This document shows positions 1-8,058 of a DNA stretch of 64,000 nucleotides, piece by piece. The translations under genes were made by a program, and so were the position numbers. The notes under the pieces were generated by a model, which worked only from the letters and a program-made list of their open reading frames with translations, searched no databases and had not been told where the DNA came from. Source of the DNA: Candidatus Krumholzibacteriota bacterium (GTDB lineage Bacteria > Krumholzibacteriota > Krumholzibacteriia > Krumholzibacteriales > Krumholzibacteriaceae). Each line of letters begins with the position of its first letter. The first letter of the stretch is position 1. The DNA lies in the NCBI GenBank assembly GCA_016932415.1, contig JAFGCX010000018.1, positions 62,001-126,000 on the forward strand, written 5' to 3'.

Positions 1-2
1 CT

Positions 3-1877
3 CACGTGACCGCCGTGCTGAGAGGCAGGGGCGGCGTCATCTGGGCCGGAACGAAATCAGACGGGCTGATATCTCTCGGAAAGAAAAGAGCCGGTTCGAT
101 CACTTCGAAGAACGGGCTTCCCGAAGGGAGGGTATACGCCGTCACCGGAGACGGAGCGGGCGTCCTCTGGGTCGCGACGGAGAACAGGGGGGTCTGGAGG
201 ATAGAGGAAGGCGAGGCGACCGGTTATCTCGATGGAAAAAGCGGACTGGCGGGTAATATCGTCCGCGCCCTGATGATAGACAGATCAGGGAGGTTCTGGG
301 TGGGGACGCTCGACGCGGGGCTTACGATAATAACGGGTGACCGTTCTCCCGGGCCGGGGAGCGCCCCGGCGAGGACGATGCAATATATAGGAACCAGGGA
401 AGGACTTCTCTCCGAGAGGGTCACCTCTCTGCTGCAGGACAGGACAGGGACTGTCTGGGTGGGGACAGACGCGGGGCTCAACTATTTCAGCAGCGGAGTG
501 ATCGGGCGCCCGGGAAGCGCCGAGGCCCTGAAGGGCCAGAATATCCAGGTCCTCTATGAGGACGCGGAGGGGACAGTCTTCGCCGGGACGAGAAACGGAA
601 TATGGAGACTTTCCGGAGCGGTTTTTCAGAAAGAAGCTCCGGAAAAGGGGGCCGGGCGGATCGACGCGATCTCGCTCCTGGAGGACCACAGGGGAAGGCT
701 CTGGGCCGGGACGAACGGGGACGGCATCAGACTTCTCTCTGAAGATACGATCGCCGGGTGCAGATCGAGAGACGGCCTTCCGGGAGATTTCATCTATTCG
801 ATATCGGCGGCCGATTCGGGAAAACTCTGGATAAGCTGCGAGAACGGTGTTTTTTCCGTTTTCGCCGATTCTCTGGCCGATTGCGTCACTGGCCGAGGAA
901 GATTCCCTTCGTCCTTTCTCCTCGACGATACCGACGGGATGCCATCGAGCCGGTGCAGCGGCCTCTGCTCTCCGGCTGTCTTCGAAGGCGCCGGCGGCAT
1001 TTTTTATTATCCCACCTCCGGGGGGCTGGCGGTTATAGACGGCGCCATCGAGACAAGGCGCGGCGGCGGGCCCGACCTGCTGATAGAATCGATCATCGCC
1101 GACGGGGCGGAGATCAGCCACGGCAGTGGGCCGGGGCCGATCGTGCTGCCGGGGGGAACGAAAAGGATAGAGATCCGTTTTACAGCCTTCGATTACGCCG
1201 ATCCAGGCAAATTGAGGTTTCTATACAGGCTTGGCGGAGTCGACGGGGACAGAAAGATCGTCATGCCGGGCGAGCCGAGATCGGCGGTCTATAATGATCT
1301 CAGGCCGGGGAGGTACAGCTTTGATCTTTGGGTCATAGGCAACGGGGGCAAGTATGGAAAGATCGAATCACCGGTAGATTTTGAAATAGAGGCTCCGATC
1401 TACAGGCGGAGCTCTTTTATTATGATCAGCATTTCGGTCCTTCTGACAGCCGCCGCCCTTGTATATGTCGATCTCCAGCGAAGGAAAAGGAAGAAACAAA
1501 GGCTCAAATACAGTACCTCGTCGATCAACCCCGAGCGTATGGACGCGGCGCTCGACCGGCTTGTTATCCTGATGGAAGAGGAATCGATATACCTCGATCC
1601 CGACCTTACACTGAAAAAACTGGCGCAGCGCCTCGGGATACACTACAACCATCTATCGAGGATAATAAACGAGAGGTTCTCTGTCAGTTTCAGCAACTAT
1701 ATAAACAGGTACAGGATAGAAGAGGCGAAGAAAAGACTCGTTTCAGAGGAATATAGAAACAGGAATATCACAGAAATAATATATGACACGGGGTTTTATT
1801 CAAAATCGACTTTCAATACCGCTTTCAGGAAATTCACCGGGATGAGCCCATCCGAGTATAAAAAGAAAAATATCTGA
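3..1877 (+). CDS. Membrane-bound Reg_prop/Y_Y_Y sensor with AraC-type DNA-binding domain (5' partial)
   Basis: The frame is open to the left window edge, so the gene probably starts upstream; the first possible in-window start is GTG at 6 (623 residues). Residues about 1-340 hold repeated beta-propeller blades of the two-component-regulator type (WAGTKSDGL, WVGTLDAGL, WVGTDAGL, WAGTNGDGI). A Y_Y_Y-like Ig domain follows at about 390-465, then one membrane segment at about 472-490 and a basic RRKRKK stretch. An AraC-type helix-turn-helix domain sits at about 525-620 and ends FRKFTGMSPSEYKK. There is no histidine-kinase or receiver domain between sensor and HTH, so it would be a one-component membrane regulator. 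By family analogy the propeller faces the periplasm and senses a glycan or other polymer; the ligand is unknown. The next gene on the same strand is 150 bp away. Confidence 0.85.
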   Translation, partial: HVTAVLRGRGGVIWAGTKSDGLISLGKKRAGSITSKNGLPEGRVYAVTGDGAGVLWVATENRGVWRIEEGEATGYLDGKSGLAGNIVRALMIDRSGRFWVGTLDAGLTIITGDRSPGPGSAPARTMQYIGTREGLLSERVTSLLQDRTGTVWVGTDAGLNYFSSGVIGRPGSAEALKGQNIQVLYEDAEGTVFAGTRNGIWRLSGAVFQKEAPEKGAGRIDAISLLEDHRGRLWAGTNGDGIRLLSEDTIAGCRSRDGLPGDFIYSISAADSGKLWISCENGVFSVFADSLADCVTGRGRFPSSFLLDDTDGMPSSRCSGLCSPAVFEGAGGIFYYPTSGGLAVIDGAIETRRGGGPDLLIESIIADGAEISHGSGPGPIVLPGGTKRIEIRFTAFDYADPGKLRFLYRLGGVDGDRKIVMPGEPRSAVYNDLRPGRYSFDLWVIGNGGKYGKIESPVDFEIEAPIYRRSSFIMISISVLLTAAALVYVDLQRRKRKKQRLKYSTSSINPERMDAALDRLVILMEEESIYLDPDLTLKKLAQRLGIHYNHLSRIINERFSVSFSNYINRYRIEEAKKRLVSEEYRNRNITEIIYDTGFYSKSTFNTAFRKFTGMSPSEYKKKNI

Positions 1878-1956
1878 CCCGCCGCGTCCGGAATTGACAT
1901 TTCGAACGAAAAATCGGTTCGGGATTGCAACACCGGGCGACCGGAGAGCGCCGGAA

Positions 1957-1971
1957 CGCGTATTATACGCG
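1957..1971. promoter_or_regulatory. 15-bp perfect palindrome with a TATTAT core
   Basis: CGCGTATTATACGCG reads the same on both strands around its central base. It lies about 60 bp before the start of the DUF4097 gene and contains a -10-like TATTAT. I see no convincing -35 hexamer upstream. It could be an operator over a promoter, or chance. Confidence 0.25.
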
Positions 1972-2030
1972 ACAGGCAACCGGACCAGGCCGCCTAAAGC
2001 GGCCATAAACTTTCAGGAAAGGGGGACGGG

Positions 2031-3044
2031 ATGAAAAAGATTTTGGCGATATTCATCTCTGTCGCGTTCGTCGTTCTCGCTTCGAGCCTCGTTCAGGCCA
2101 GGGGCGGTGAAGAGGTACACAAGGAGTTCAAGGGAGTCAAGGAGATCGATATCGGCACGGTGAGCGGAAACGTGATTATAAAGGTCCACAAATCCGACGT
2201 AGTCCTTGTCGATCTGGTATATGAAGTCGACCAGGGGGATTTCGAATACGAATTCGATGAAAATGGGGACGAGCTCGAGATCAGGGAGGAATGGCATGGA
2301 AGGACCTCGAGCGGCCATGTCGTCTGGACCCTGACAGTCCCGAACGGGACCGACATAGAATTTTCGACCGCGTCCGGAGATTTTGAGGCTTCGGGACCTT
2401 TTGGAAGCGTAAAAGCCAGCACCGCTTCCGGTGATATCTATGTCGAGGATACGAAGGGGGACGTGAATGTATCGACGGCGAGCGGCGAAGTGACCCTTAA
2501 GAAGGCTTACGGGGGGAACAAGGTCTCCACGGCAAGCGGCAGCATCACGATCGAGAAATCGAACGAAAAATCAAAGCTCAGCACGGCGAGCGGAGATATA
2601 AACGCGACCGATATGGAAGGGACGCTCAGGCTCAGCACCGCCTCGGGAGATATCGAGGTATCGCGGTGCAGGGGAGCGTTCAAGCTCAGCTGCGCCAGCG
2701 GCACCATCATGGTGGAGAATGTGATCTTCGAGGGGGCGAGCAGTTTCTCGACCGCTTCCGGAGAGGTCGAAGTGATACTCGCCGAGAGCTGCGCTTATGA
2801 CCTTGAACTTTCGACAGCTTCGGGGGACGTCACTCTTGATTACAACGGCAACGAGGTAAAAGGTTATTTCGAGTTCGAAGCGAGAAAACGCAGGGGCCGG
2901 ATCAGCTGCCCCTTCGATTTTGACAACGAGGAAGAATTCGAGAGGCACGGAGAGGATTACGTGCGAAAGAGCTTTACCAGAAAGGGCGACGAGCCACAGG
3001 TCTTTATGAGCACAGCCTCTGGAAAAGTCACTCTGAAAAAGTAA
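2031..3044 (+). CDS. Secreted DUF4097-family beta-strand repeat protein
   Basis: This 337-residue protein has a clear signal peptide (MKKILAIFISVAFVVLASS, cleaved near VQA-RGG). The mature part carries ten copies of a short repeat built on STASGD/E-I/V (for example FSTASGDFEAS, LSTASGDINATD, MSTASGKVTLKK); one copy reads SCASGT. This pattern is typical of DUF4097, a right-handed beta-helix-like fold of unknown function, often exported. The start ATG is supported by an upstream AAAGGGGG. The gene stands alone and is followed by strong hairpins, so it is probably monocistronic. The role is not known; a surface or envelope structural protein is an inference. Confidence 0.88.
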   Translation: MKKILAIFISVAFVVLASSLVQARGGEEVHKEFKGVKEIDIGTVSGNVIIKVHKSDVVLVDLVYEVDQGDFEYEFDENGDELEIREEWHGRTSSGHVVWTLTVPNGTDIEFSTASGDFEASGPFGSVKASTASGDIYVEDTKGDVNVSTASGEVTLKKAYGGNKVSTASGSITIEKSNEKSKLSTASGDINATDMEGTLRLSTASGDIEVSRCRGAFKLSCASGTIMVENVIFEGASSFSTASGEVEVILAESCAYDLELSTASGDVTLDYNGNEVKGYFEFEARKRRGRISCPFDFDNEEEFERHGEDYVRKSFTRKGDEPQVFMSTASGKVTLKK

Positions 3045-3094
3045 AAGCCGTTCGGCAATGCGGGGACCATAAAGTTGCGGCTTTTACTCGCAGA

Positions 3095-3136
3095 AACGGG
3101 ATTACGCGATGGGGTTGCGTGATCCCGTTTTCTTTT
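3095..3136 (+). terminator. Rho-independent terminator after the DUF4097 gene
   Basis: AACGGGATTACGC pairs with GCGTGATCCCGTT (13 bp, one G-T pair, 9-nt loop) and is followed by TTCTTTT. A second hairpin just before it pairs TAAAAGCCG at 3042-3050, which includes the stop codon, with CGGCTTTTA at 3078-3086. The pair lies between convergent genes and may act in both directions. Confidence 0.75.
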
Positions 3137-3210
3137 GACCTGACGATCGTATTTCCCACTGCTCTCTCAAAGGTCGCCCGGCGGACCGGCGCTCTACTGC
3201 CTTTACTGGA

Positions 3211-4581
3211 TCAATTATCCAGCTTGCCGATGATATCTTCGGCAGCGAGGACTATATTGTTCGCCGCCGGATAGAACGACTGGTACGGTTGGGCAGAATA
3301 GCTGAGCAGGGCGAGGTCGTCGACTGTCGCTTCTTTCTGGATGGCGAAAGTGATCAGGTCTATTCTTCCGGTGACAGGCTCACCGCTTACCAGCTGTCCT
3401 CCTATGACCCGGCGCGTCTCTGAATCAACTACGAGTTTCGTCCTTATCTTTTTTACTCCCGGCATGATCGGAAACCGCGTTGTAAGCTCGCTGTAGCCGC
3501 AGACAGGTTCGATTCCCGCGGCTTTTGCCGCCGCTTCGGTAAGCCCTGTCCCCCCGGCAAAATAATCTCCGACCTTCGTTGCCGCGCCGTTATAGAATCC
3601 GGGGTAGCGGCGGCTACGGCCGAGGATGTTAAGCGCCGCAATCCTTGCCATCGGAACGGCGTTGGTGGCGAGTCTGCCCGGGACCGGATCGCCGGTGATC
3701 CCGCTGGTGAACTGCGCGCAGTCTCCCACGGCGAAGACACCGGGAATGTTCGTTTCCATCAGGGCGTTTACTATTATACCGCCGCTTCCCAGCTCGACGG
3801 GGCTGTCCTTGATGAGTGATAACTCCGGTTTCATTCCGGCGGCGAATATCACGAGGCCGTGAAGCCGGCTGTCAGGTTCGCCGGTGCAGTCGCCGGTCTG
3901 AACAAAATCGATCGTCTGGCCCTTGTCGAGGATCACCTTTTCTACGAAAGAGGTTCCTCGAAGCTCGACGACTTTTTCGTTCAGATGCAGGTGGATCCCC
4001 GCCGCTATCAGTTCTTCGCCAGGCTGTTCCGACATCTCGGGATCGAGAAGATTCGGGAGGATAGAACCGGCCATGTCGACCAGGTCGATTTCGGCGCCCC
4101 TCGCTTTCAGCGCGAGAGCGAGCTCTATGCCGATCGCGCCGGCCCCGACGACGACTATCCTTTTCAGGCCATCGCCTAGCATCTCCATGACAGCTCTCAG
4201 GTCGTTTTCAGTTTTAAACCCCATTACACCCTTCAGATCGCTGCCGGGAACAGGGGGGATGAATGGGGTGGCGCCGGTGGCGATGATGAGCTTATCCCAC
4301 CCGATCGATGTCGAATCGTCGAAAACGATCTTTTTTGCCGAGAAATTTATCGAGCTTGCCATCTTTCTGATCAGATCGGCTCCCGAGTCTGTGACGAGGC
4401 TGTCTTTTTTCAGCGTCTTGCCGCTTTCCATCAACCCCTCTATGACATAAGGCATCGCGCAGTAGATCATGCTGTGGTCTTCAGGGCGGATCACCGCCAT
4501 CTTCATAGATTTTCCAAGCATCTTCGCCAGGGTTATCCCGGCGGGGCCGCCTCCGATGACGACCAGGCCGTATTTTTTCAT
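3211..4581 (-). CDS. FAD/NAD(P)-dependent oxidoreductase, CoA-disulfide reductase / NADH oxidase family
   Basis: This 456-residue flavoprotein has an N-terminal FAD-binding motif GGGPAG (10-15), a single candidate redox cysteine at position 41 in IYCAMPY, an NAD(P)-binding GAGAIGIELA near 147-156, and a second FAD motif GVFAVGDCAQ near 285. A C-terminal dimerisation domain follows. The single Cys in an SxxxCxxPY-like context is what defines the CoA-disulfide reductase / NADH oxidase / polysulfide reductase group, as opposed to the CxxxxC disulfide reductases. There is no C-terminal rhodanese domain. Substrate (CoA disulfide, polysulfide or O2) cannot be told from sequence. It is divergent from the hybrid kinase gene and faces the terminator at 3095-3136. 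Confidence 0.85.
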   Translation of the reverse strand: MKKYGLVVIGGGPAGITLAKMLGKSMKMAVIRPEDHSMIYCAMPYVIEGLMESGKTLKKDSLVTDSGADLIRKMASSINFSAKKIVFDDSTSIGWDKLIIATGATPFIPPVPGSDLKGVMGFKTENDLRAVMEMLGDGLKRIVVVGAGAIGIELALALKARGAEIDLVDMAGSILPNLLDPEMSEQPGEELIAAGIHLHLNEKVVELRGTSFVEKVILDKGQTIDFVQTGDCTGEPDSRLHGLVIFAAGMKPELSLIKDSPVELGSGGIIVNALMETNIPGVFAVGDCAQFTSGITGDPVPGRLATNAVPMARIAALNILGRSRRYPGFYNGAATKVGDYFAGGTGLTEAAAKAAGIEPVCGYSELTTRFPIMPGVKKIRTKLVVDSETRRVIGGQLVSGEPVTGRIDLITFAIQKEATVDDLALLSYSAQPYQSFYPAANNIVLAAEDIIGKLDN

Positions 4582-4750
4582 CTCAACTCCTCGATCTTTG
4601 AATCTTCAAAATGCCTGTGCTTGACGCGACTCCACAATCCATGTCCAGTATGCAACTATTTTCCGCCGCTGTCAAAATGTCCGGCTCCAACGGGGATTTT
4701 TATTACAGCAAAGAATTATGTTGAATAATTTAAGACATAGTAATAACATC

Positions 4751-4850
4751 ATTGCGCGAAAGCGAGCTTCTTAACAGGGGAAAAGAGTATCTCTCAACGA
4801 GTAGGTGATCCCCACGGGATAAAGGCCGTGGGTAGTCGCGCCGTGCTTTC
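4751..4850 (+). ncRNA. Possible structured 5' leader upstream of the hybrid kinase
   Basis: The leader contains CGCGAAAGCG (3-bp stem with a GAAA tetraloop), AGAG-TAT-CTCT, and a perfect 7-bp hairpin CCCACGG/CCGTGGG at 4811-4832 with loop GATAAAGG. This is dense structure for a non-coding gap between divergent genes. It does not match riboswitch consensus sequences that I know, including GEMM, cobalamin, TPP and FMN. It could equally belong to the other strand or be chance. Confidence 0.2.
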
Positions 4851-4879
4851 CGATGTCGATCAATCGATGGAAAATTTTT

Positions 4880-6894
4880 ATGGCTGTGGAAAAAACCAAT
4901 AAAAAGATGGCGAAACTCGAGAAGGAGCTCAAGAGTCACGAGCAGATCGAGGCGAAGCTTAGAAAAAGCGAAGAACGTTTCGATTTCGCCCTGGCCGTGG
5001 CCAACGACGGGTTGTGGGACTGGAACGTTTCTACGGGTGTCGTCTATTACGACCAGCGTTATTACGCGATGGCAGGATATGAGGTGGACGAGTCCCCCAC
5101 CGGTTCGATGAGTTCGCCAAGCGCGTACATCCCGACGATATCGATCGCGTGGAGTCGGAAGCCAGCGACCACCTCGCCGGCAAGACGAATCTCTTTGATG
5201 TCGAGTTCAGGTTCCTGCGCGGCAACGGCTCCTATATGTGGATCCGGGGCAGGGGAAAGATACTTGAACGGGACAGTGAGGGCAAACCGATCCGGATGGT
5301 AGGGACGCATGCTGATATTACCGACAGGAAGATGGCGGAAGAGGCGCTGCGAAAAAGCGAGGAAAGATTCCGCCTTGCCGCCGAGTCGGCATCAGACCTC
5401 ATCTTCGAGTGGGAGACGAAGACAGGGAAATTGGACTGGTACGGCAATCTGGACCGGCATTTGAGCAGGGACAGGCATAAGCTGCCTTCGACTGTCGACG
5501 AATGGTTGGAGATGATACATCCCGATGACCGGGCCAAACTGGACAAGTCCGGGATGAGCAACCTGACAGCGACAGGACCTTCAGTCAAGGAGTACCGGAT
5601 AAAAGGTACCGACGGGTCATGGCTGCAATGCACGACTCGAAGCTCTCCCGTCCTCGACGATTCAGGCAAACCGTTGAGATGGATCGGCGTCTGTATTGAT
5701 GTGACCGATATTAAAAAAGCGGAAGAGGAGCGTCTCAACCTCGAAAGGCAGATACAGCACGCGCAGAAGCTCGAAAGCCTTGGCGTGCTGGCCGGCGGGA
5801 TCGCCCATGATTTCAACAATCTTCTGCTCGGGATACTGGGAAACGCCGACCTGGCCCTTTCCGAGCTGTCGCCGGTATCGCCGGCGAGAGAGAGCATAGC
5901 TTCGATCGAGACCGCCGCGATGCGCGCCGCCGAGCTTACCAAGCAGATGCTCGCCTATTCGGGAAAGGGCAGGTTCATAATTTCCGAAATCGATCTGAAC
6001 GAGATAATAGACGAGATGACGCACCTTCTCGACGTCTCGAAGGCGAAGAATGTCGTCATCAAATATAATTTTACCGATAACCTTCCCGCGATAAAGGCCG
6101 ACGCCACCCAGGTCCGCCAGGTCGTGATGAACCTTCTGACGAATGCTTCCGAAGCGATCGGGAAAAAGAGCGGAGTCGTATCGATCTCGACAGGGGCTAT
6201 GGAATGCGACCGGAGCTACCTCTCGGAGACCTACCTTGATGATGACCTGGAGGAGGGAGTATTTGCTTTTATCGAGGTGTCCGATACCGGTTGCGGAATG
6301 GATGATGATACGAAAAACAGGATATTCGATCCCTTCTTCACGACAAAGTTCACCGGCAGGGGACTGGGGATGGCGGCGATACTCGGTATCATCCGGGGGC
6401 ATAAGGGAGCGATCAAGATCTACAGCGAGCCAGGCAGGGGAACGACTGTCAAGGTGCTCTTTCCCGCTCTCGACCATCCCGCCCGGCAGGAAAAAACGGA
6501 AGATCAGGATAAGAAATGGAGATGCGAGGGGACGATCCTGATGGTGGACGACGAAGATGCGGTCCTCGCCGTGGGGAAAGCGATGCTCCGGAAGATCGGG
6601 ATGAACGTTCTGACAGCCGAAGATGGCGTCAAGGCCCTCGAACTGTTCAGGGAACACAGCGGTGAGATCGCCTGCGTCGTGCTGGACCTGACGATGCCGA
6701 GGATGAGCGGAGAGGAGACGTTCAGGGAACTGCGAAGGATAAAAAGCGACGTGAAGGTGATCATGTCGAGCGGCTACAACGAGCAGGATGTGGTGAACAG
6801 GTTCGCCGGCAAGGGACTCACCGGGTTCATTCAGAAACCGTACCGGCGCGAGGATCTTCTGAAAGTCCTCCGGAAGGTCATGGAAGATAATTGA
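4880..6894 (+). CDS. Hybrid sensor histidine kinase (PAS-PAS-HisKA-HATPase-REC), interrupted by a frameshift
   Basis: Two overlapping frames make one gene. The first (from ATG 4880; an in-frame ATG also lies at 4853) gives a short coiled coil and the first half of a PAS domain (RFDFALAVANDGLWDWNV). The second frame continues it from about 5104 (RVHPDDIDRVE, then VEFRFLRGNGSYMWIRG). The break falls in a run of five Cs near 5095-5099; six Cs would restore ESPHRFDEFAKRVHPDD. Then come a second PAS domain, the phospho-acceptor region GGIAHDFNN, HATPase motifs (DTGCGMD, GRGLGMAA) and a C-terminal receiver domain with CVVLDLTMPRMSG. There is no membrane segment, so it should be cytosolic. Either the strain carries a broken gene or the C run was miscalled. 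No partner gene is adjacent. Confidence 0.8.
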
Positions 6895-6929
6895 TTCCAG
6901 TCGATTAGGTAAATACCCCTACACATTCA

Positions 6930-6958
6930 TTGAAATACTTCCATTTTTATGCTATAAT
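6930..6958 (+). promoter_or_regulatory. Sigma-70-type promoter
   Basis: TTGAAA, 17-bp spacer, then a perfect TATAAT. It drives the secreted-protein gene at 7008, which also has a strong Shine-Dalgarno AAGGGGAG. Confidence 0.78.
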
Positions 6959-7007
6959 CGTTGTCTGATAAGAAAGATTATTGATTTTTTTTTAAGGGGA
7001 GAAGCTT

Positions 7008-7673
7008 ATGAACATTGCGAAGGTATTTTCACCAGGGCTCCTTTTTATTTTTGTCCTCATCTCGTTCAGCGCCGCTTCGGCCGAGGTCATGACAGAACAT
7101 TTCGAGACGGACGCGGAGATGCTCGAGTATCTCAGCGACACCATGTTCGTCGCCGAGGGGAGGATCGGAGACAGGGGAGGATACGCCACATTCGAGCTCG
7201 ATATCGGTAACGATACCGGAGCGCCCGCGCAGACGGCGCAGTACGACTGGATCAGCGGACAGCCCGAACCGTTCACCGTATCGTACGACGCAGTCACCCG
7301 ACAGGTGGCTTTCAGCCTGGGCGGAACGACTCTCTATTACACGACGGAGTACTTCGATTTCGACCAGATATTCGTCAGGACCAGGGCGACAAATGCCGAG
7401 ACATCCATTTTGATAGACGACATCGTCGTCGACGGCGAGGCGATCTCAGACCAGAGCTACGCCGACGGGAATGACGGGCTCGACATACTGTGGATCATAG
7501 GGGCGAACCTGAACGACGGCTTTCTGCTCTCCGGGACAGCGACCCTTTCATGGACAGGGACAGCTCCGACGAATTCCAGGCTGGCTTTCCAGGTCAAGGT
7601 CGGAAAGCTCGCGTTGATCGATACCGAAGAAGCGAGCTGGGGCGGGATCAAATCTGTCGTCAGGCAGCCGTAG
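7008..7673 (+). CDS. Secreted protein of unknown function
   Basis: This 221-residue protein has a signal peptide (hydrophobic segment FLLFIFVLIS-like, cleavage near ASA-EVM). The mature part is rich in acidic and small residues and looks all-beta. The architecture, a single beta domain of about 190 residues beginning with a short YATFELDIGNDTG strand pair, recalls the choice-of-anchor domains of exported proteins. No C-terminal anchor or sorting motif is present, and I cannot assign a family. It has its own promoter at 6930-6958 and is followed by the tRNA-Lys promoter, so it is probably monocistronic. Confidence 0.75.
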   Translation: MNIAKVFSPGLLFIFVLISFSAASAEVMTEHFETDAEMLEYLSDTMFVAEGRIGDRGGYATFELDIGNDTGAPAQTAQYDWISGQPEPFTVSYDAVTRQVAFSLGGTTLYYTTEYFDFDQIFVRTRATNAETSILIDDIVVDGEAISDQSYADGNDGLDILWIIGANLNDGFLLSGTATLSWTGTAPTNSRLAFQVKVGKLALIDTEEASWGGIKSVVRQP

Positions 7674-7725
7674 TCCGGCCGGAGACCGGGAAAGAGTCTT
7701 TGTCCACCGCAAAGGGTATTTTCTC

Positions 7726-7754
7726 TTGCATTTGAAGAGCTGGGTGTTTACATT
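7726..7754 (+). promoter_or_regulatory. Promoter of the tRNA-Lys gene
   Basis: TTGCAT, 17-bp spacer, TACATT, followed by the GC-rich discriminator AGGGGC. The mature tRNA 5' end lies about 31 nt after the -10 box. Confidence 0.65.
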
Positions 7755-7784
7755 AGGGGCACGAAAAATCAAATCCGAATGTGT

Positions 7785-7857
<73 letters not shown>

Positions 7858-7907
7858 CTTTTTATTTTATTAAATCACGAAATATTAAAGTGTAGTGAAT
7901 CTAGCTG

Positions 7908-7930
7908 TGACCTTTAGATGTCTATGAAAT
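7908..7930 (+). repeat. 23-bp upstream element, copy 1
   Basis: TGACCTTTAGATGTCTATGA and the next three bases match 12798-12820 at 21 of 23 positions. Partial similarity (A-TCCAA-AT) continues about 10 bp further. This copy lies about 130-150 bp before the LVIVD-repeat gene; the other lies at a similar distance before the next large low-GC surface-protein gene. Regulatory or mobile origin is unknown. Confidence 0.55.
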
Positions 7931-8058
7931 CATTTAAATTCCAAAATTTGTCTGTAGCGATGATTGATATTTATGTTATTATGTGCTCTCCGATCCATAA
8001 ATTTTGCAATACCAATATAAAGTTTTGAGGGATAATTCGACAGTGAGGAGAGTAGGCT

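Noticed and set aside
4800-4815. GGGGATCACCTACTCG on the minus strand, similar to the end of 16S rRNA
   Set aside because: The match is short and lacks any flanking rRNA sequence; coincidence.
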